Source: VGKU01 sp964388785
GTDB lineage: Bacteria > Patescibacteriota > Patescibacteriia > UBA9934 > GWF2-40-263
DNA: 60,525 bases
Reading direction: 5' to 3'
Assembly (NCBI GenBank): GCA_964388785.1
Contig: CAYMBX010000001.1
Span: 1-60,525 of the forward strand
How positions within the stretch are numbered: position 1 is the stretch's first letter; the number at the start of each line of letters is the position of its first letter. Below are positions 8,204-16,418 of this stretch, piece by piece. The position numbers and the translations under genes are program-made. The notes beneath the pieces are model-generated. The model made no database searches. It was not told the DNA's origin and saw only the letters and a list, made by a program, of their open reading frames with translations.

Positions 8204-8959
8204 ATGGCTCGTTTTCATGTTTCACGCCAGCCAGGGGGCGACCTGATCACACGTATTCTGGACGACTCCGACGAGCACACTGCGATCGTCGAGCTCGAGA
8301 TCTACGTCGACGATCAGACCGACCAGAAGATCCGCGTAGTCGACAAGATCGAGTGTCCGGACCACTACCAGTCCGGAGGACTCTGTTCGATCTGCGGAGG
8401 CCGGGGCTCAAGCTTCGCGACAAAGGTCAAGATCGCCGGGTTCGAAATTGTGGACGGAGATCTCACGACCGTCCCCGAAGACGGCTGGCTGCGCGGATCA
8501 CTGAAGATCGTGAACGGTCACACCGTGCCAATCGGCGAGTTCGCGATCGACACCAAGCAACGAAAGCGGTTTGGTAGTGGCAACGATGTCATCAACTGCG
8601 ATGGGACATGGCTCACGCTCGCCTACAAGGACGGGCACATCAAAGTTGTTCCTTCGGGAACCATCGGACACACCTTCGCGGCACCCACTACGTCGACGAC
8701 TCAGCGGATGCTCAACCTCGTGATCCTACGTGAGGGCGTCAACATCTTCGTCGACGGCCTCCCGTTCGCGCACGGAAGCGTTCACGGCAACGCCGAGGGT
8801 ACCGAGCTCATGCTCAACACCAGCGGCACTCGGCTGAGAGTCGACACGCACGGCAAACGCGGGATCAAGGTCGATGTCATCCGAGGCGAAACAGTGCTGT
8901 TTTCCATGAAAACCACCGCGCGTACCCTCGAGCTCGACTGGAACGTGGAGGGAAAATGA
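8204..8959 (+). CDS. Unknown protein of the RNA-ligase/SLOG locus
   Basis: A 251-residue soluble protein that I do not recognise. Start chosen at 8204 because AGGAG sits 7 nt upstream; an upstream in-frame TTG at 8168 lacks one. The N-terminal third contains C-x14-C-x2-C (around residues 46-64: ECPDH, LCSICGGRG), a likely zinc knuckle. The rest alternates short hydrophobic strands and turns, suggesting a beta-rich fold. It is transcribed divergently from the RNA ligase from a shared palindromic operator and overlaps the next gene by 4 nt, so the three are probably one functional set. Confidence 0.75.
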   Translation: MARFHVSRQPGGDLITRILDDSDEHTAIVELEIYVDDQTDQKIRVVDKIECPDHYQSGGLCSICGGRGSSFATKVKIAGFEIVDGDLTTVPEDGWLRGSLKIVNGHTVPIGEFAIDTKQRKRFGSGNDVINCDGTWLTLAYKDGHIKVVPSGTIGHTFAAPTTSTTQRMLNLVILREGVNIFVDGLPFAHGSVHGNAEGTELMLNTSGTRLRVDTHGKRGIKVDVIRGETVLFSMKTTARTLELDWNVEGK

Positions 8960-9884
8960 GCAGCATCGATATGAGCATGATCACCGAGCACGGCCTCGTG
9001 ATCCGTGACGAGGAGCGAACACATCGCGTCCTCGTCCGCAAGGACATGTCCCACCTGCTCGGAAAAGATCCGGCGGTGACCTGCCTCAATCCGGACGCTC
9101 CGGAGAACGAGCGGGTCTACCAAAAGGTCTTCACCAAACGTCGCATCTACCTGCCCAGCGAGTACGACCTTGCGGTGACCAATCACCTCAAGGGCAGGTA
9201 CGTCCTCGTGCTCGCGATGAACGGCTACTCGTCCATCAAGCCGGAGCAGTGCGCAGCCTGGGGCATCAAGCCCGGCGCGTATGAGCATGCCTGCCGGAAC
9301 CTCCTCAAGACGGTCTGGGCAACACTCCGCAAGGAGTTCCCCGACCTGGACATCCGGCTCGTCCACGGAAGCTCCGATCTGGGCGTTGACCGAGCGATCA
9401 TCCAGGCAGCCACGGAGCTGCGCCGTGAGACGCTCGGCTTCTCCTGCCCAGAGTATGCATTCTATGTGCCGGACGACGATGACTTCCCGATGTACATTGC
9501 CGCGACCGTCGCGGAGTACTCAGATGCGTTCGTACGCTCCGCCGACGTGCTCATCGCCGCAAACGGCCGGCTGCAGGCCTACCGGATGAACACCTTGTCG
9601 TGTTCGAACACGACAAGGTGTTCATCCCGATCAACGTGCTGCGACTGATCTCGACGCTGGCAGGTCCGCCACCCAAGAATGCGGCAGGCCAAATCGAGGA
9701 TGCGGTCGCGCACTTCGAGCAGCGCCTGCACATGATCGGACAGGACCGTCCGCATGTTCCCGGAACCGTTGCTCACGACAAATGGAAGAGCGCTCTCTGG
9801 GAGCTCGGCGAAGTACTCATCGATGTTTGCCGACATCAACTCGACCCCGAGATCGGTCTCGAGGTTCCCCCTCCGTCCCGCTGA
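8956..9884 (+). pseudogene. SLOG/LOG-like nucleotide-binding protein, frame broken by an inverted 20-nt insertion
   Basis: Two frames adjoin: 8956-9648 reads well until residue ~210, then turns into low-complexity sequence; from about 9606 the next frame continues sensibly to 9884 (EHDKVFIPINVLRLIST). The switch lies exactly in a 44-bp perfect palindrome. Deleting 20 nt of its left arm (9586-9605) restores one 302-codon frame joining QAYR to EHDK. The segment VHGSSDLGVDRAI...ADVLIAANG resembles the Rossmann-like SLOG/LOG superfamily, known to bind NAD-derived or other nucleotides; that is inference. It overlaps the previous gene by ATGA and ends in a terminator. Confidence 0.65.
9584..9627. 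repeat. 44-bp perfect spacerless palindrome inside the SLOG-like gene
   Basis: Arms 9584-9605 and 9606-9627 are exact reverse complements with no loop. The right arm is coding in the downstream frame; the left arm looks like a templated inverted copy of it. It may be a true mutation, a population variant or an assembly artefact. Confidence 0.9.
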
Positions 9885-9897
9885 CGGAGGGTTTTTT
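9869..9897 (+). terminator. Intrinsic terminator
   Basis: CCCTCCGTC, loop CCGCT, GACGGAGGG, then six T. The stop codon of the disrupted SLOG-like gene lies in the loop region. Confidence 0.92.
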
Positions 9898-9916
9898 ATT
9901 AGGTGCAAAAAAACGC

Positions 9917-9957
9917 TTGACAGCATCATTACTTCGTGTGTATACTTACACTAAGTA
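9917..9957 (+). promoter_or_regulatory. nrtR promoter with overlapping operator, site 1
   Basis: TTGACA (9917-9922), 18 bp, TATACT (9941-9946). The ATG at 9957 is only 10 nt after the -10 box, so the transcript would be leaderless or nearly so. An inverted repeat at 9930-9957 (TACTT.GTGT ... ACAC.AAGTA read on the other strand) covers the -10 and the start codon. Related sites occur at 10664-10685 and 41966-41996. The position predicts autorepression. Confidence 0.78.
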
Positions 9958-10625
9958 TGAAACACCACCCTTCTGCCCAAAATGTAAAAGTTGCTGTGGA
10001 CGCGATCATTTTTACCATCAAAAATGATGCACTTCATGTCCTTCTCATCCAAATGAAAAAAACGCCGTTTACAGGACAATGGGCAGTGCCCGGTGGTCTC
10101 ATTGAAGAAAAAGAAACGACGCATGAAGCCGCAACACGTATTTTGCATACCCAAACCGGCGTCAGAGATGTTTACCTGGAGCAGCTCATGACGTTTGACG
10201 ACGTCGAACGGGATCCGGCGGGACGCGTCTTGAGCGTCTCCTACTTCGCCCTTCTCCCAAATGCCGATGCCAAGATCAAAACGACGGAAAAATATTCCGA
10301 TGTCCGTTGGTGGCCGATCAAGAAACTGCCGACACTTGCCTACGATCACCAACCAATGATTCGTCTCGCACGTAAACGCCTTGAATCAAAAATTCAATAT
10401 ACCAACATCGTCTGGAGCTTGCTTCCACGCGAATTCACGCTCACACAACTTCAACGCGTGTACGAAATCATTCTCGATAAACCGCTCGACAAACGCAATT
10501 TTCGAAAACGCCTCTTGGCCCTGGATTTCATCAAACCCACCGGAAAAAAAGAACAAGGAAGTGCGTATCGACCGGCTGCCCTTTATCAATTCAAACAGCA
10601 CACACTTGAATACGTAGAGATTTAA
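9957..10625 (+). CDS. nrtR: NrtR-type NUDIX/winged-helix transcriptional regulator
   Basis: 222 residues: an N-terminal NUDIX fold (about 10-140) and a C-terminal winged helix (about 150-205, FTLTQLQRVYEIIL...KRNFRKRLLAL), the arrangement of NrtR, the regulator of NAD metabolism that senses ADP-ribose. The NUDIX box is degenerate: after GGLIEEKE the REUxEE part reads RILHTQ, losing the catalytic glutamates, as in NrtR proteins that bind but do not hydrolyse. It lies directly upstream of nadD and the NAD genes, and operator-like repeats overlap its own and the nadD promoters. The ATG at 9957 is chosen over an upstream frame extension because the promoter runs up to it. Confidence 0.87.
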   Translation: MKHHPSAQNVKVAVDAIIFTIKNDALHVLLIQMKKTPFTGQWAVPGGLIEEKETTHEAATRILHTQTGVRDVYLEQLMTFDDVERDPAGRVLSVSYFALLPNADAKIKTTEKYSDVRWWPIKKLPTLAYDHQPMIRLARKRLESKIQYTNIVWSLLPREFTLTQLQRVYEIILDKPLDKRNFRKRLLALDFIKPTGKKEQGSAYRPAALYQFKQHTLEYVEI

Positions 10626-10627
10626 GA

Positions 10628-10650
10628 AAAAGGGACAAAATCCCTTTTCT
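10628..10650 (+). terminator. Intrinsic terminator of nrtR
   Basis: AAAAGGGA, loop CAAAA, TCCCTTTT. It separates nrtR from the nadD transcription unit. Confidence 0.75.
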
Positions 10651-10651
10651 C

Positions 10652-10733
10652 TTGACGTATCAGTTAGTGTGTAATATACACTATATAAAATCTTACACAA
10701 TTCATTGACAGAACAACGATTTTCTTGTAACGT
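10652..10733 (+). promoter_or_regulatory. Tandem promoters of the nadD operon with operator site 2
   Basis: P1: TTGACG (10652-10657), 17 bp, TATACA (10675-10680). P2: TTGACA (10705-10710), 17 bp, TAACGT (10728-10733). The inverted repeat TTAGTGT-N7-ACACTAT (10664-10685) covers the P1 spacer and -10. The same two-promoter layout with a near-identical operator precedes the PP2C operon at 41.9 kb. Confidence 0.78.
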
Positions 10734-10759
10734 CTTCCCCTTTCCTGAATCAGTTAATT

Positions 10760-10818
10760 AGAAATTTGCGCTTGGACTTCTCGAGCATAAATTTCTCACC
10801 TTCAAAGAGTTGGAGGTG
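10760..10818 (+). promoter_or_regulatory. Two leader hairpins upstream of nadD
   Basis: AGAAATTT (10760-10767) pairs with AAATTTCT (10789-10796), and CACCT (10797-10801) pairs with AGGTG (10814-10818). The second hairpin contains a GGAGG that is too far from the nadD start to be its main ribosome site; GAGG nearer the ATG fills that role. Confidence 0.5.
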
Positions 10819-10844
10819 AACCGCACTTCAAAACCGAGGACGTC

Positions 10845-11450
10845 ATGAAAAAGGTGTTTGTGCTTGGCGGGAGTTTCAACCCGCCCGCTCTCCACCACGA
10901 AACAATCGTCCGTGAGCTCATCGCAGTGCTCGATTCGAAGGACGAGCTTCTGGTAATCCCCTGCGGCGATCGGCCGGACAAACGGACCACTGGTTCGGTT
11001 GCGCCGATGCATCGCGCCAACCTAGCACGTCTCGCCTTCGGCAAGTTCGATCGAGTCATGCTCGACTTAAGCGATCTCGACCACGACGAGTTCACCCGCA
11101 CCGCCGATCTCAACGATCGGCTTCGCGCGCAGTATCAAGATTATGAGATCATTCTGGTTGTTGGTCAGGATCTGATCGAAGGCGGGGCCACGGGAGCATC
11201 CGAAATCCATCGCGTTTGGCACAGAGACGAAGAGCTGTGGAACGACGCATCGTTCCTTGTGCTCACGCGCGGTGACAAAGTGCCGGATCGAGATGATCTT
11301 CCGCCACACAGCCACGTCCTACAGATCAGCGCGCCCGGCTCGAGCAGCGAGGTCCGATCACTTATTCGTGAAAACCGCGACGTTCGGTCGCTTATCAGCC
11401 CGAAAGTGCACGAATACATCGTGCATCACCGGCTTTACATGGAGAGATGA
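10845..11450 (+). CDS. nadD: Nicotinate mononucleotide adenylyltransferase (NadD-like)
   Basis: Would adenylate nicotinate mononucleotide to nicotinate adenine dinucleotide. 201 residues, the family's usual length. The N-terminal strand-loop VFVLGGSFNPP is the nucleotidyltransferase signature, but the usual (H/T)xGH reads ALHH, an unusual substitution of the glycine. The C-terminal GSSSEVRSLI matches the ISSTxxR motif that contacts ATP. It is the first gene after the tandem, operator-overlapped promoters and overlaps the ADP-ribosylglycohydrolase gene by ATGA. A different nucleotidyltransferase substrate is possible, but the pncB and nadE neighbours favour NadD. Confidence 0.85.
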   Translation: MKKVFVLGGSFNPPALHHETIVRELIAVLDSKDELLVIPCGDRPDKRTTGSVAPMHRANLARLAFGKFDRVMLDLSDLDHDEFTRTADLNDRLRAQYQDYEIILVVGQDLIEGGATGASEIHRVWHRDEELWNDASFLVLTRGDKVPDRDDLPPHSHVLQISAPGSSSEVRSLIRENRDVRSLISPKVHEYIVHHRLYMER

Positions 11451-12580
11451 TGGTTACGCGAGAAAGTCGATTTCAAGGTTCGCTCATGGGCGTACGCATC
11501 GGCGACGGCCTCGGTATGCCGTGGGAATCGCTCACCGCCGAGCAGATTCGCGAGCGCACCGATGGGAAGGGCGTGCATACGTACCACTCCCCACAGCAAC
11601 GCAGCGATGCGCCAGCATGGGCTCTGCAGCTCGGGATTCTCAACCCGGGTGACTCAACCGATGACTGGCAGCTCACGCGCGCGACGGCACAAAGTCTCAT
11701 TCGCTGTGGCCAGCTCGATCTCGCCGATCTGGCACGCACCTTCGTCGACGAACACGCGATCTGCCGTCTCGGTTGGGGCGGAACCACCGAGTGGGGCATC
11801 GCGCAGATCGAAGCGTGGTTCAAGACAAACGGAATCGAAGGACGTTCGCCCGGAGAGTTCCCTCCAAATCCGGAAAGCGAGAACGAACGTTTCGGCACCG
11901 GCAACGGAGTCGCGATGCGCATCGCGCCGATCGGCCTGCTGGCCAGCCACGCGTTTAGCGAAGATGGCCGGATCGATGAGGGTGCGCTGATCAGCTTCAT
12001 GGAGTCTGTCTGGGGAGTGGGAGGTCTCACACATCCAGACCCGCGGGCAACGGTCGGCGCATTCGCGATCGCGAGCTTCATTGCGCGACTCACTGCGCGC
12101 GAAGGCCGGCCGCTCGCACAGCACCATCTCCTCAAGATGTTCGACAGTGTGCTCTATGAGGTCACACGCATGGAGCGCGAGTTCGCGTCGACGATCGGCT
12201 GGACGAGAAATCGTGAGCCGTTCTCAGCGCGGATGAACTGGATTCGTCCGCTCATTCTGGCGAATGCGTCCGCAACGCAGATCCGCGTGAAGTTCGGAAC
12301 CTCGAGCTACACACTCGAGTCCGCTGCGTTCTCGATCGCGACCTTTCTGCGCCACCCCACGGACTTCCGCGCCGCCCTGCGGGAGGCCGTCGAGGCCGGC
12401 GGGGATACGGACACCAACGCCGCGATCGTAGGAAGTCTCGTGGGCGCGAACGTTGGACTCGAAGGAATCCCTGAGGAGTGGATGGGGCGCGGGGACTTCC
12501 TTGTGGCGGAGACGCTGGGATCCGATCTCTGGAACCTGGTCCTGGACATCCTCACGTCACCGTACTCCAACGCTTCTTGA
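11447..12580 (+). CDS. ADP-ribosylglycohydrolase family protein
   Basis: DraG/ARH-type dinuclear-magnesium hydrolase that removes ADP-ribose from modified molecules. 377 residues. Family motifs: GDGLGMPWE near the N-terminus, STDDWQ (metal-binding Thr-Asp-Asp), GNGVAMRIAPIGLL, and GGDTDTNAAIVGSLVGA (the second metal site, Asp-x-Asp-Thr). Co-translated with nadD (4-nt overlap). Targets could be ADP-ribosylated protein, nucleic acid or a small metabolite. The pairing with nadD and the ADP-ribose-type NUDIX gene downstream suggests ADP-ribose turnover back to the NAD pool. Confidence 0.9.
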   Translation: MMVTRESRFQGSLMGVRIGDGLGMPWESLTAEQIRERTDGKGVHTYHSPQQRSDAPAWALQLGILNPGDSTDDWQLTRATAQSLIRCGQLDLADLARTFVDEHAICRLGWGGTTEWGIAQIEAWFKTNGIEGRSPGEFPPNPESENERFGTGNGVAMRIAPIGLLASHAFSEDGRIDEGALISFMESVWGVGGLTHPDPRATVGAFAIASFIARLTAREGRPLAQHHLLKMFDSVLYEVTRMEREFASTIGWTRNREPFSARMNWIRPLILANASATQIRVKFGTSSYTLESAAFSIATFLRHPTDFRAALREAVEAGGDTDTNAAIVGSLVGANVGLEGIPEEWMGRGDFLVAETLGSDLWNLVLDILTSPYSNAS

Positions 12581-12591
12581 TCTCCTTCTTC

Positions 12592-12632
12592 GCGGACCGG
12601 CTGTGCCTCGGTCGGTCCGCACACCCTTTTTC
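12592..12632 (+). terminator. Probable terminator of the nadD operon
   Basis: GCGGACCG pairs with CGGTCCGC across a 13-nt loop, followed by ACACCCTTTTTC. Confidence 0.65.
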
Positions 12633-12665
12633 TTCTTTGTCATTTCGAACGAACCCCCTCTCCCT

Positions 12666-12740
12666 TGTCATCCTGAGGGAGCGCAGCGACCGAAGGATCT
12701 CAAAGTCTGTCGGGATCCTTCGCTGACGCTCAGGATGACA
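12666..12740. repeat. REP-like element (TGTCATCCTGAG type)
   Basis: TGTCATCCTGAG (12666-12677) and its reverse complement (12729-12740) flank GAAGGATC/GATCCTTC segments. This is the widespread dispersed 'TCATCCTGAGC...GAAGGATCTC' palindromic repeat seen in many bacterial phyla, often linked to REP-type mobilisation. Confidence 0.85.
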
Positions 12741-12826
12741 GGAAAGAAAGCACTCAAAGTGATCAAAAGTTCGCCTGAAATGACAGAGTGGAAACCCCAC
12801 TCTTCGCACCTTCCAAGGAGCAAACC

Positions 12827-14116
12827 ATGCGTCCACACGCAGAATTGATCGACGAAATCCTCGACGGCCCGGTCGTCGGCAACATGCTCGACGACGACTT
12901 CTACACCTACTCGATGGGTCAGGCAATCGTCTTGAACCGCCCGCAGGTCGAAGTCGACTTTCGTCTCACCAATCGTTCGCGAGGCGTCGTGCTCACCCAC
13001 GAGGTCAGTCCGGACGAGCTCGCACAAGAGCTCGACCGGCTCAAGGTTCGACGTTTCACTCGGACGGAACTGCACTATGTGCTCGGAACCAACGAGTACG
13101 GTGAGCGCATGTTCCGATCGGAGTACATCGACCACTTGCGCGAGCTTGCACTGCCCGATTTTCATCTGGGAGTTCGGGATGATGGCCAGTTCGATCTGCG
13201 CTTTCCGGGCGTTTGGTCTCGGGCCATGCACTGGGAAGTTCCGGCCCTCGCGGCGATCAACGGGCTGCGCATGCGCAATGCTCTGCGGCGGATGACACCC
13301 TTCCAGCGTGATGAGGTCATCGCGCGCGGTGTTGCACGGTTGGGCGAGAAAATCCGCGTCATCCGTGAACTTCCGGGTCTCACGTTCACGGACTTCGGAA
13401 CACGGCGCCGCTTCCATCGTGCCTGGCAGCGCTACATCGACAAGACGCTTGCGCAGGAACTCCCCGGACAATTCCTGGGAACCTCGAACGTCGAGGCAGC
13501 CATGGACTTCGGGCTTCTGCCCATGGGCACCAACGCCCACCAGATGTTCATGGTGATCGCCGCGCTCATGAGCGAAACGGATGAAAGTCTGCTGCGCTCA
13601 CACAACCAGGCCCTGCGCGAGTGGTGGCAGCTCTACGGATGGGGTCTCTCAATCGCGCTCACCGACACCTTCGGCACGGACTTCTTCTTCCGTGACTTCA
13701 CGCCCGAACAGGCGCGCGCATGGAAGGGTCTGCGCCAGGACTCCGGGGATCCGATCGTGTTCGGACACAAGGCACTCGACTACTACCATCGCCGTGGCAT
13801 CGATCCGAAAGAGAAGCTTCTCATCTTCTCGGACGGACTCGATCTCGACATGATCGTCCGGCTCTACAACGAGTTCAAGAACGAGATCAAGGTGAGCTTC
13901 GGATGGGGAACGTTGCTCACCAACGACCTCGGACTCTCACCGATCTCGATCGTCATCAAGGCCATGCGCGCAAGGCGTGATGCGGGAAGCGTGTGGATCG
14001 ACACCTGCAAGCTCTCCGACAACATCGCCAAGGCGATGGGTACACGTGAGACGATCGACCGTTACGCACGTGTGTTCGGCTACGACTCGCACTTCGAGGA
14101 GACACCGATCGTCTGA
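12827..14116 (+). CDS. pncB: Nicotinate phosphoribosyltransferase
   Basis: Makes nicotinate mononucleotide from nicotinate and PRPP, first step of the Preiss-Handler route. 429 residues from the ATG at 12827, which has CAAGGAG 8 nt upstream; the longer frame from 12788 lacks a ribosome site. Motifs: DDDFYTYSMGQAI near the N-terminus, TDFGTRRRFH, LGTSNVEAA, and GLRQDSGDPIVFG with the PRPP-binding acidic residues. A 7-bp leader hairpin AGAGTGG/CCACTCT (12785-12803) precedes the ribosome site. Next gene is nadE after a terminator-like hairpin. Confidence 0.93.
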   Translation: MRPHAELIDEILDGPVVGNMLDDDFYTYSMGQAIVLNRPQVEVDFRLTNRSRGVVLTHEVSPDELAQELDRLKVRRFTRTELHYVLGTNEYGERMFRSEYIDHLRELALPDFHLGVRDDGQFDLRFPGVWSRAMHWEVPALAAINGLRMRNALRRMTPFQRDEVIARGVARLGEKIRVIRELPGLTFTDFGTRRRFHRAWQRYIDKTLAQELPGQFLGTSNVEAAMDFGLLPMGTNAHQMFMVIAALMSETDESLLRSHNQALREWWQLYGWGLSIALTDTFGTDFFFRDFTPEQARAWKGLRQDSGDPIVFGHKALDYYHRRGIDPKEKLLIFSDGLDLDMIVRLYNEFKNEIKVSFGWGTLLTNDLGLSPISIVIKAMRARRDAGSVWIDTCKLSDNIAKAMGTRETIDRYARVFGYDSHFEETPIV

Positions 14117-14133
14117 TGCTCCTTTCCCTCCCT

Positions 14134-14157
14134 GACCAGCCTCACTGGTCGCTTTTC
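14134..14157 (+). terminator. Short intrinsic terminator between pncB and nadE
   Basis: GACCAG, loop CCTCA, CTGGTC, then GCTTTTC. The weak T-tract makes partial readthrough into nadE likely. The 12-nt palindrome CACCATATGGTG follows in the nadE leader. Confidence 0.6.
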
Positions 14158-14222
14158 GCCAGCTGCTCACCATATGGTGGGACGCTGACGATTCGTATTG
14201 TTCTTCACAACGAGGTAACCCC

Positions 14223-16271
14223 ATGACCGTCAAGGTACAAACCGTTCGCGGACGTTCAACGTCGCATGGGTTCGCTCGCGTCGCCGCCGCCTCCTTTTGG
14301 ACGCGCCCGGCTGCGATTGAGCAGAATTTGCAGCGTCACCTCGAAGCCGCTCGCGAGGCGGACGCCGAGCGCGTTCAACTGCTCGTCTTCCCTGAACTCG
14401 GCCTCACCGGCTACGCTTGTCGCGATCTCTTCCGGGACGACCACCTGCGCGTGCGTGCGCTCGAAGCGCTTCGGACGTTCTGCGACGAAACCCAGGACAT
14501 GGGAACCGTGTTCGTAGTCGGTCTGCCGCTCGCACTCAACGGTCTGTACAACGTGGCAGCTGTCGTCATTCACGGAGAGGTGCTGGCACTCATCCCCAAA
14601 TCCTTCCTCGCGGCTCGCAGTGAGTGGCAGGAAGACGAATGGTTCGTGCCGGCGTCGCACCTGCAGACCGAGTCGGTCATCCTGCCCTGGCAGAAAGAAG
14701 CCGTTCCGATCGGAACGGACATTCTGATCGAGGTGATGGACGAGAACGATGAAGAGCAGGTGTTCGTTCTGGGTGTCGAAATCTGTGCGGACGGCTGGCA
14801 GGCCGGCTCGCCCGGTGATCGGCTGGCACTCAACGGCGCGACCGTCATCGCCAACCTCTCGGCATCCAACTGGGTGCTCGGGAAGGACAAATGGCGTGAG
14901 GTCGTCTTCCCGGCCAGCTCGGGTCAGCAGAAGGCCGTCTACATCTACTGCACGATGGCTGGCGACTCGACCGCGAGCGTCACTTGGGACGGCCACTGCT
15001 TCATCGCCGAGGACGGCAACATCCTCGCGCGTTCCAAGCGTTGGCTCACGCCCACGCAGAGCGACCTTAGCGTCGCAGACGTGGACATCGCGCGCCTTCT
15101 GCGCGATCGAATGGTCGACGGCGAGTGGGCACAGGCCGAACATCTCCACCAATCGCCGCACCGAAAGATCACCGCCTTCGTGCGCACCTGGCCCGCGGAC
15201 GTCAACGATTTCCGCCGCCCGCTCACGCGCATGCCGTTTGTCCCGAAGGACGCAGCGGTGATGCACGAGGTCGCAACCGAACTGTTCCAGGGTCTCGCCC
15301 AAGGACTGATCGGCCGACTCTGGACGATGAAAAATGGTCAGCCGATCGATACCTACCTTGGCCTCTCCGGCGGGTCGGACTCTACGCTCGTCTATCTCAT
15401 CGCGTGCTACGTCTACGATCGGCTCGGCTGGGACCGCAAGCACTTGCACGCGGTGCGCCTGCCCGGGCCCGCCTCGAGCACGCGCACACAGCGCAACTCA
15501 CGCCTGCTCGCGCAGGCGATGGGGACGAGTCTGCACACCGTCAACATCACGAAGCTCGCCACGCGCGCGCTGCGTGACGTGGGACACGAGCCGTGCTGGC
15601 AGTGCCTCCAGTGCGAGAACGCACAGGCACGCGCCCGCACGTTCGTGCTCATGACCTACGGATTCGTTCTGGGCACCGGCGACATGACCGAAAAGGTGCT
15701 TGGATGGGCCACCTATAACGGCGACCAGATGTCGATGTACGACGTCATCGCCGGAGTGCCCAAGACGCTCGTGCGCTACCTCATCGCCGCCTACGTCGAA
15801 CACATGACCAAGGACATGGTGGTGAGACGCACGCTTCGAAGCATCCTCGCCGAGGTGATCTCGCCCGAGCTCGTCAAAGTCAAGCCCGGCGAACCGATCC
15901 AGTCTTCCGAGGCGAAGATCGGTCCGTACGATCTCAACGACTTCTTCCTCTACCATGTGATCCGCACCGGCGCCACGCCCGCGCGGATCGCCTTCCTCGC
16001 ACAGATCGCGTTCTCGAGGAAGGAACGTGAGACGGACCTCATCTACAACCTGCCAACCATCCTCACGTGGTTGAAGAGCTTCTACAGCCGGTTCAACCCG
16101 GCCCAGTACAAGCGAAATGCCGGTGCGGATAGCGTGCTTATTGGATCGGTGGGAATCGGCCCACACGACAAGCTGCGTTTGCCCTCCGACGGCGATGTGT
16201 TGATCTATCTGCGTGAGGTTGAGGCCATGCTGACGGCTGTCAGCTCATGCACCGAGGCGGCTGCAGCGTAA
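14223..16271 (+). CDS. nadE: Glutamine-dependent NAD+ synthetase
   Basis: Amidates nicotinate adenine dinucleotide to NAD+. 682 residues in two parts. The N-terminal nitrilase-fold glutaminase (about 15-310) has the catalytic Glu in FPELGLTGYACRD, Lys in ALIPKSFL and Cys in GVEICADGW. The C-terminal synthetase domain (about 330-670) has the pyrophosphate loop LGLSGGSDS and the GTGDMTEKVLGW segment. All three glutaminase catalytic residues are present, so glutamine can be the nitrogen donor. With pncB and nadD it completes nicotinate-to-NAD synthesis, which many CPR genomes lack. Confidence 0.95.
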   Translation: MTVKVQTVRGRSTSHGFARVAAASFWTRPAAIEQNLQRHLEAAREADAERVQLLVFPELGLTGYACRDLFRDDHLRVRALEALRTFCDETQDMGTVFVVGLPLALNGLYNVAAVVIHGEVLALIPKSFLAARSEWQEDEWFVPASHLQTESVILPWQKEAVPIGTDILIEVMDENDEEQVFVLGVEICADGWQAGSPGDRLALNGATVIANLSASNWVLGKDKWREVVFPASSGQQKAVYIYCTMAGDSTASVTWDGHCFIAEDGNILARSKRWLTPTQSDLSVADVDIARLLRDRMVDGEWAQAEHLHQSPHRKITAFVRTWPADVNDFRRPLTRMPFVPKDAAVMHEVATELFQGLAQGLIGRLWTMKNGQPIDTYLGLSGGSDSTLVYLIACYVYDRLGWDRKHLHAVRLPGPASSTRTQRNSRLLAQAMGTSLHTVNITKLATRALRDVGHEPCWQCLQCENAQARARTFVLMTYGFVLGTGDMTEKVLGWATYNGDQMSMYDVIAGVPKTLVRYLIAAYVEHMTKDMVVRRTLRSILAEVISPELVKVKPGEPIQSSEAKIGPYDLNDFFLYHVIRTGATPARIAFLAQIAFSRKERETDLIYNLPTILTWLKSFYSRFNPAQYKRNAGADSVLIGSVGIGPHDKLRLPSDGDVLIYLREVEAMLTAVSSCTEAAAA

Positions 16272-16283
16272 CCGCGCCTCTCT

Positions 16284-16312
16284 GCAGCGAACTCCCTGTT
16301 CGCTGCTTTTTT
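16284..16312 (+). terminator. Intrinsic terminator of nadE
   Basis: GCAGCGAAC, loop TCCCT, GTTCGCTGC, then six T. Confidence 0.93.
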
Positions 16313-16347
16313 GTTAAGTGGTAGGAGTGAAGTGTGAGGGGATCGGG

Positions 16348-16376
16348 TTGACGAATTTCAAAAATTCGTGCATAAT
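16348..16376 (+). promoter_or_regulatory. Promoter of the NUDIX pair with a perfect inverted repeat
   Basis: TTGACG (16348-16353), 17 bp, CATAAT (16371-16376). ACGAATTT-CAA-AAATTCGT (16351-16369) fills the spacer and a further ATTCGT half-site follows at 16375-16380. The leader then has CTCGC/GCGAG (16382-16401). This operator differs from the TTAGTGT sites, so another regulator is implied. Confidence 0.7.
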
Positions 16377-16418
16377 TCGTCCTCGCGATTAACGTTGCGA
16401 GCAACTCGGAGAATGGAA

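Noticed and set aside
13077..15261. Long overlapping frames inside pncB and nadE on both strands
   Set aside because: They are Arg/Ser-rich shadows produced by GC-rich codons of the real genes.
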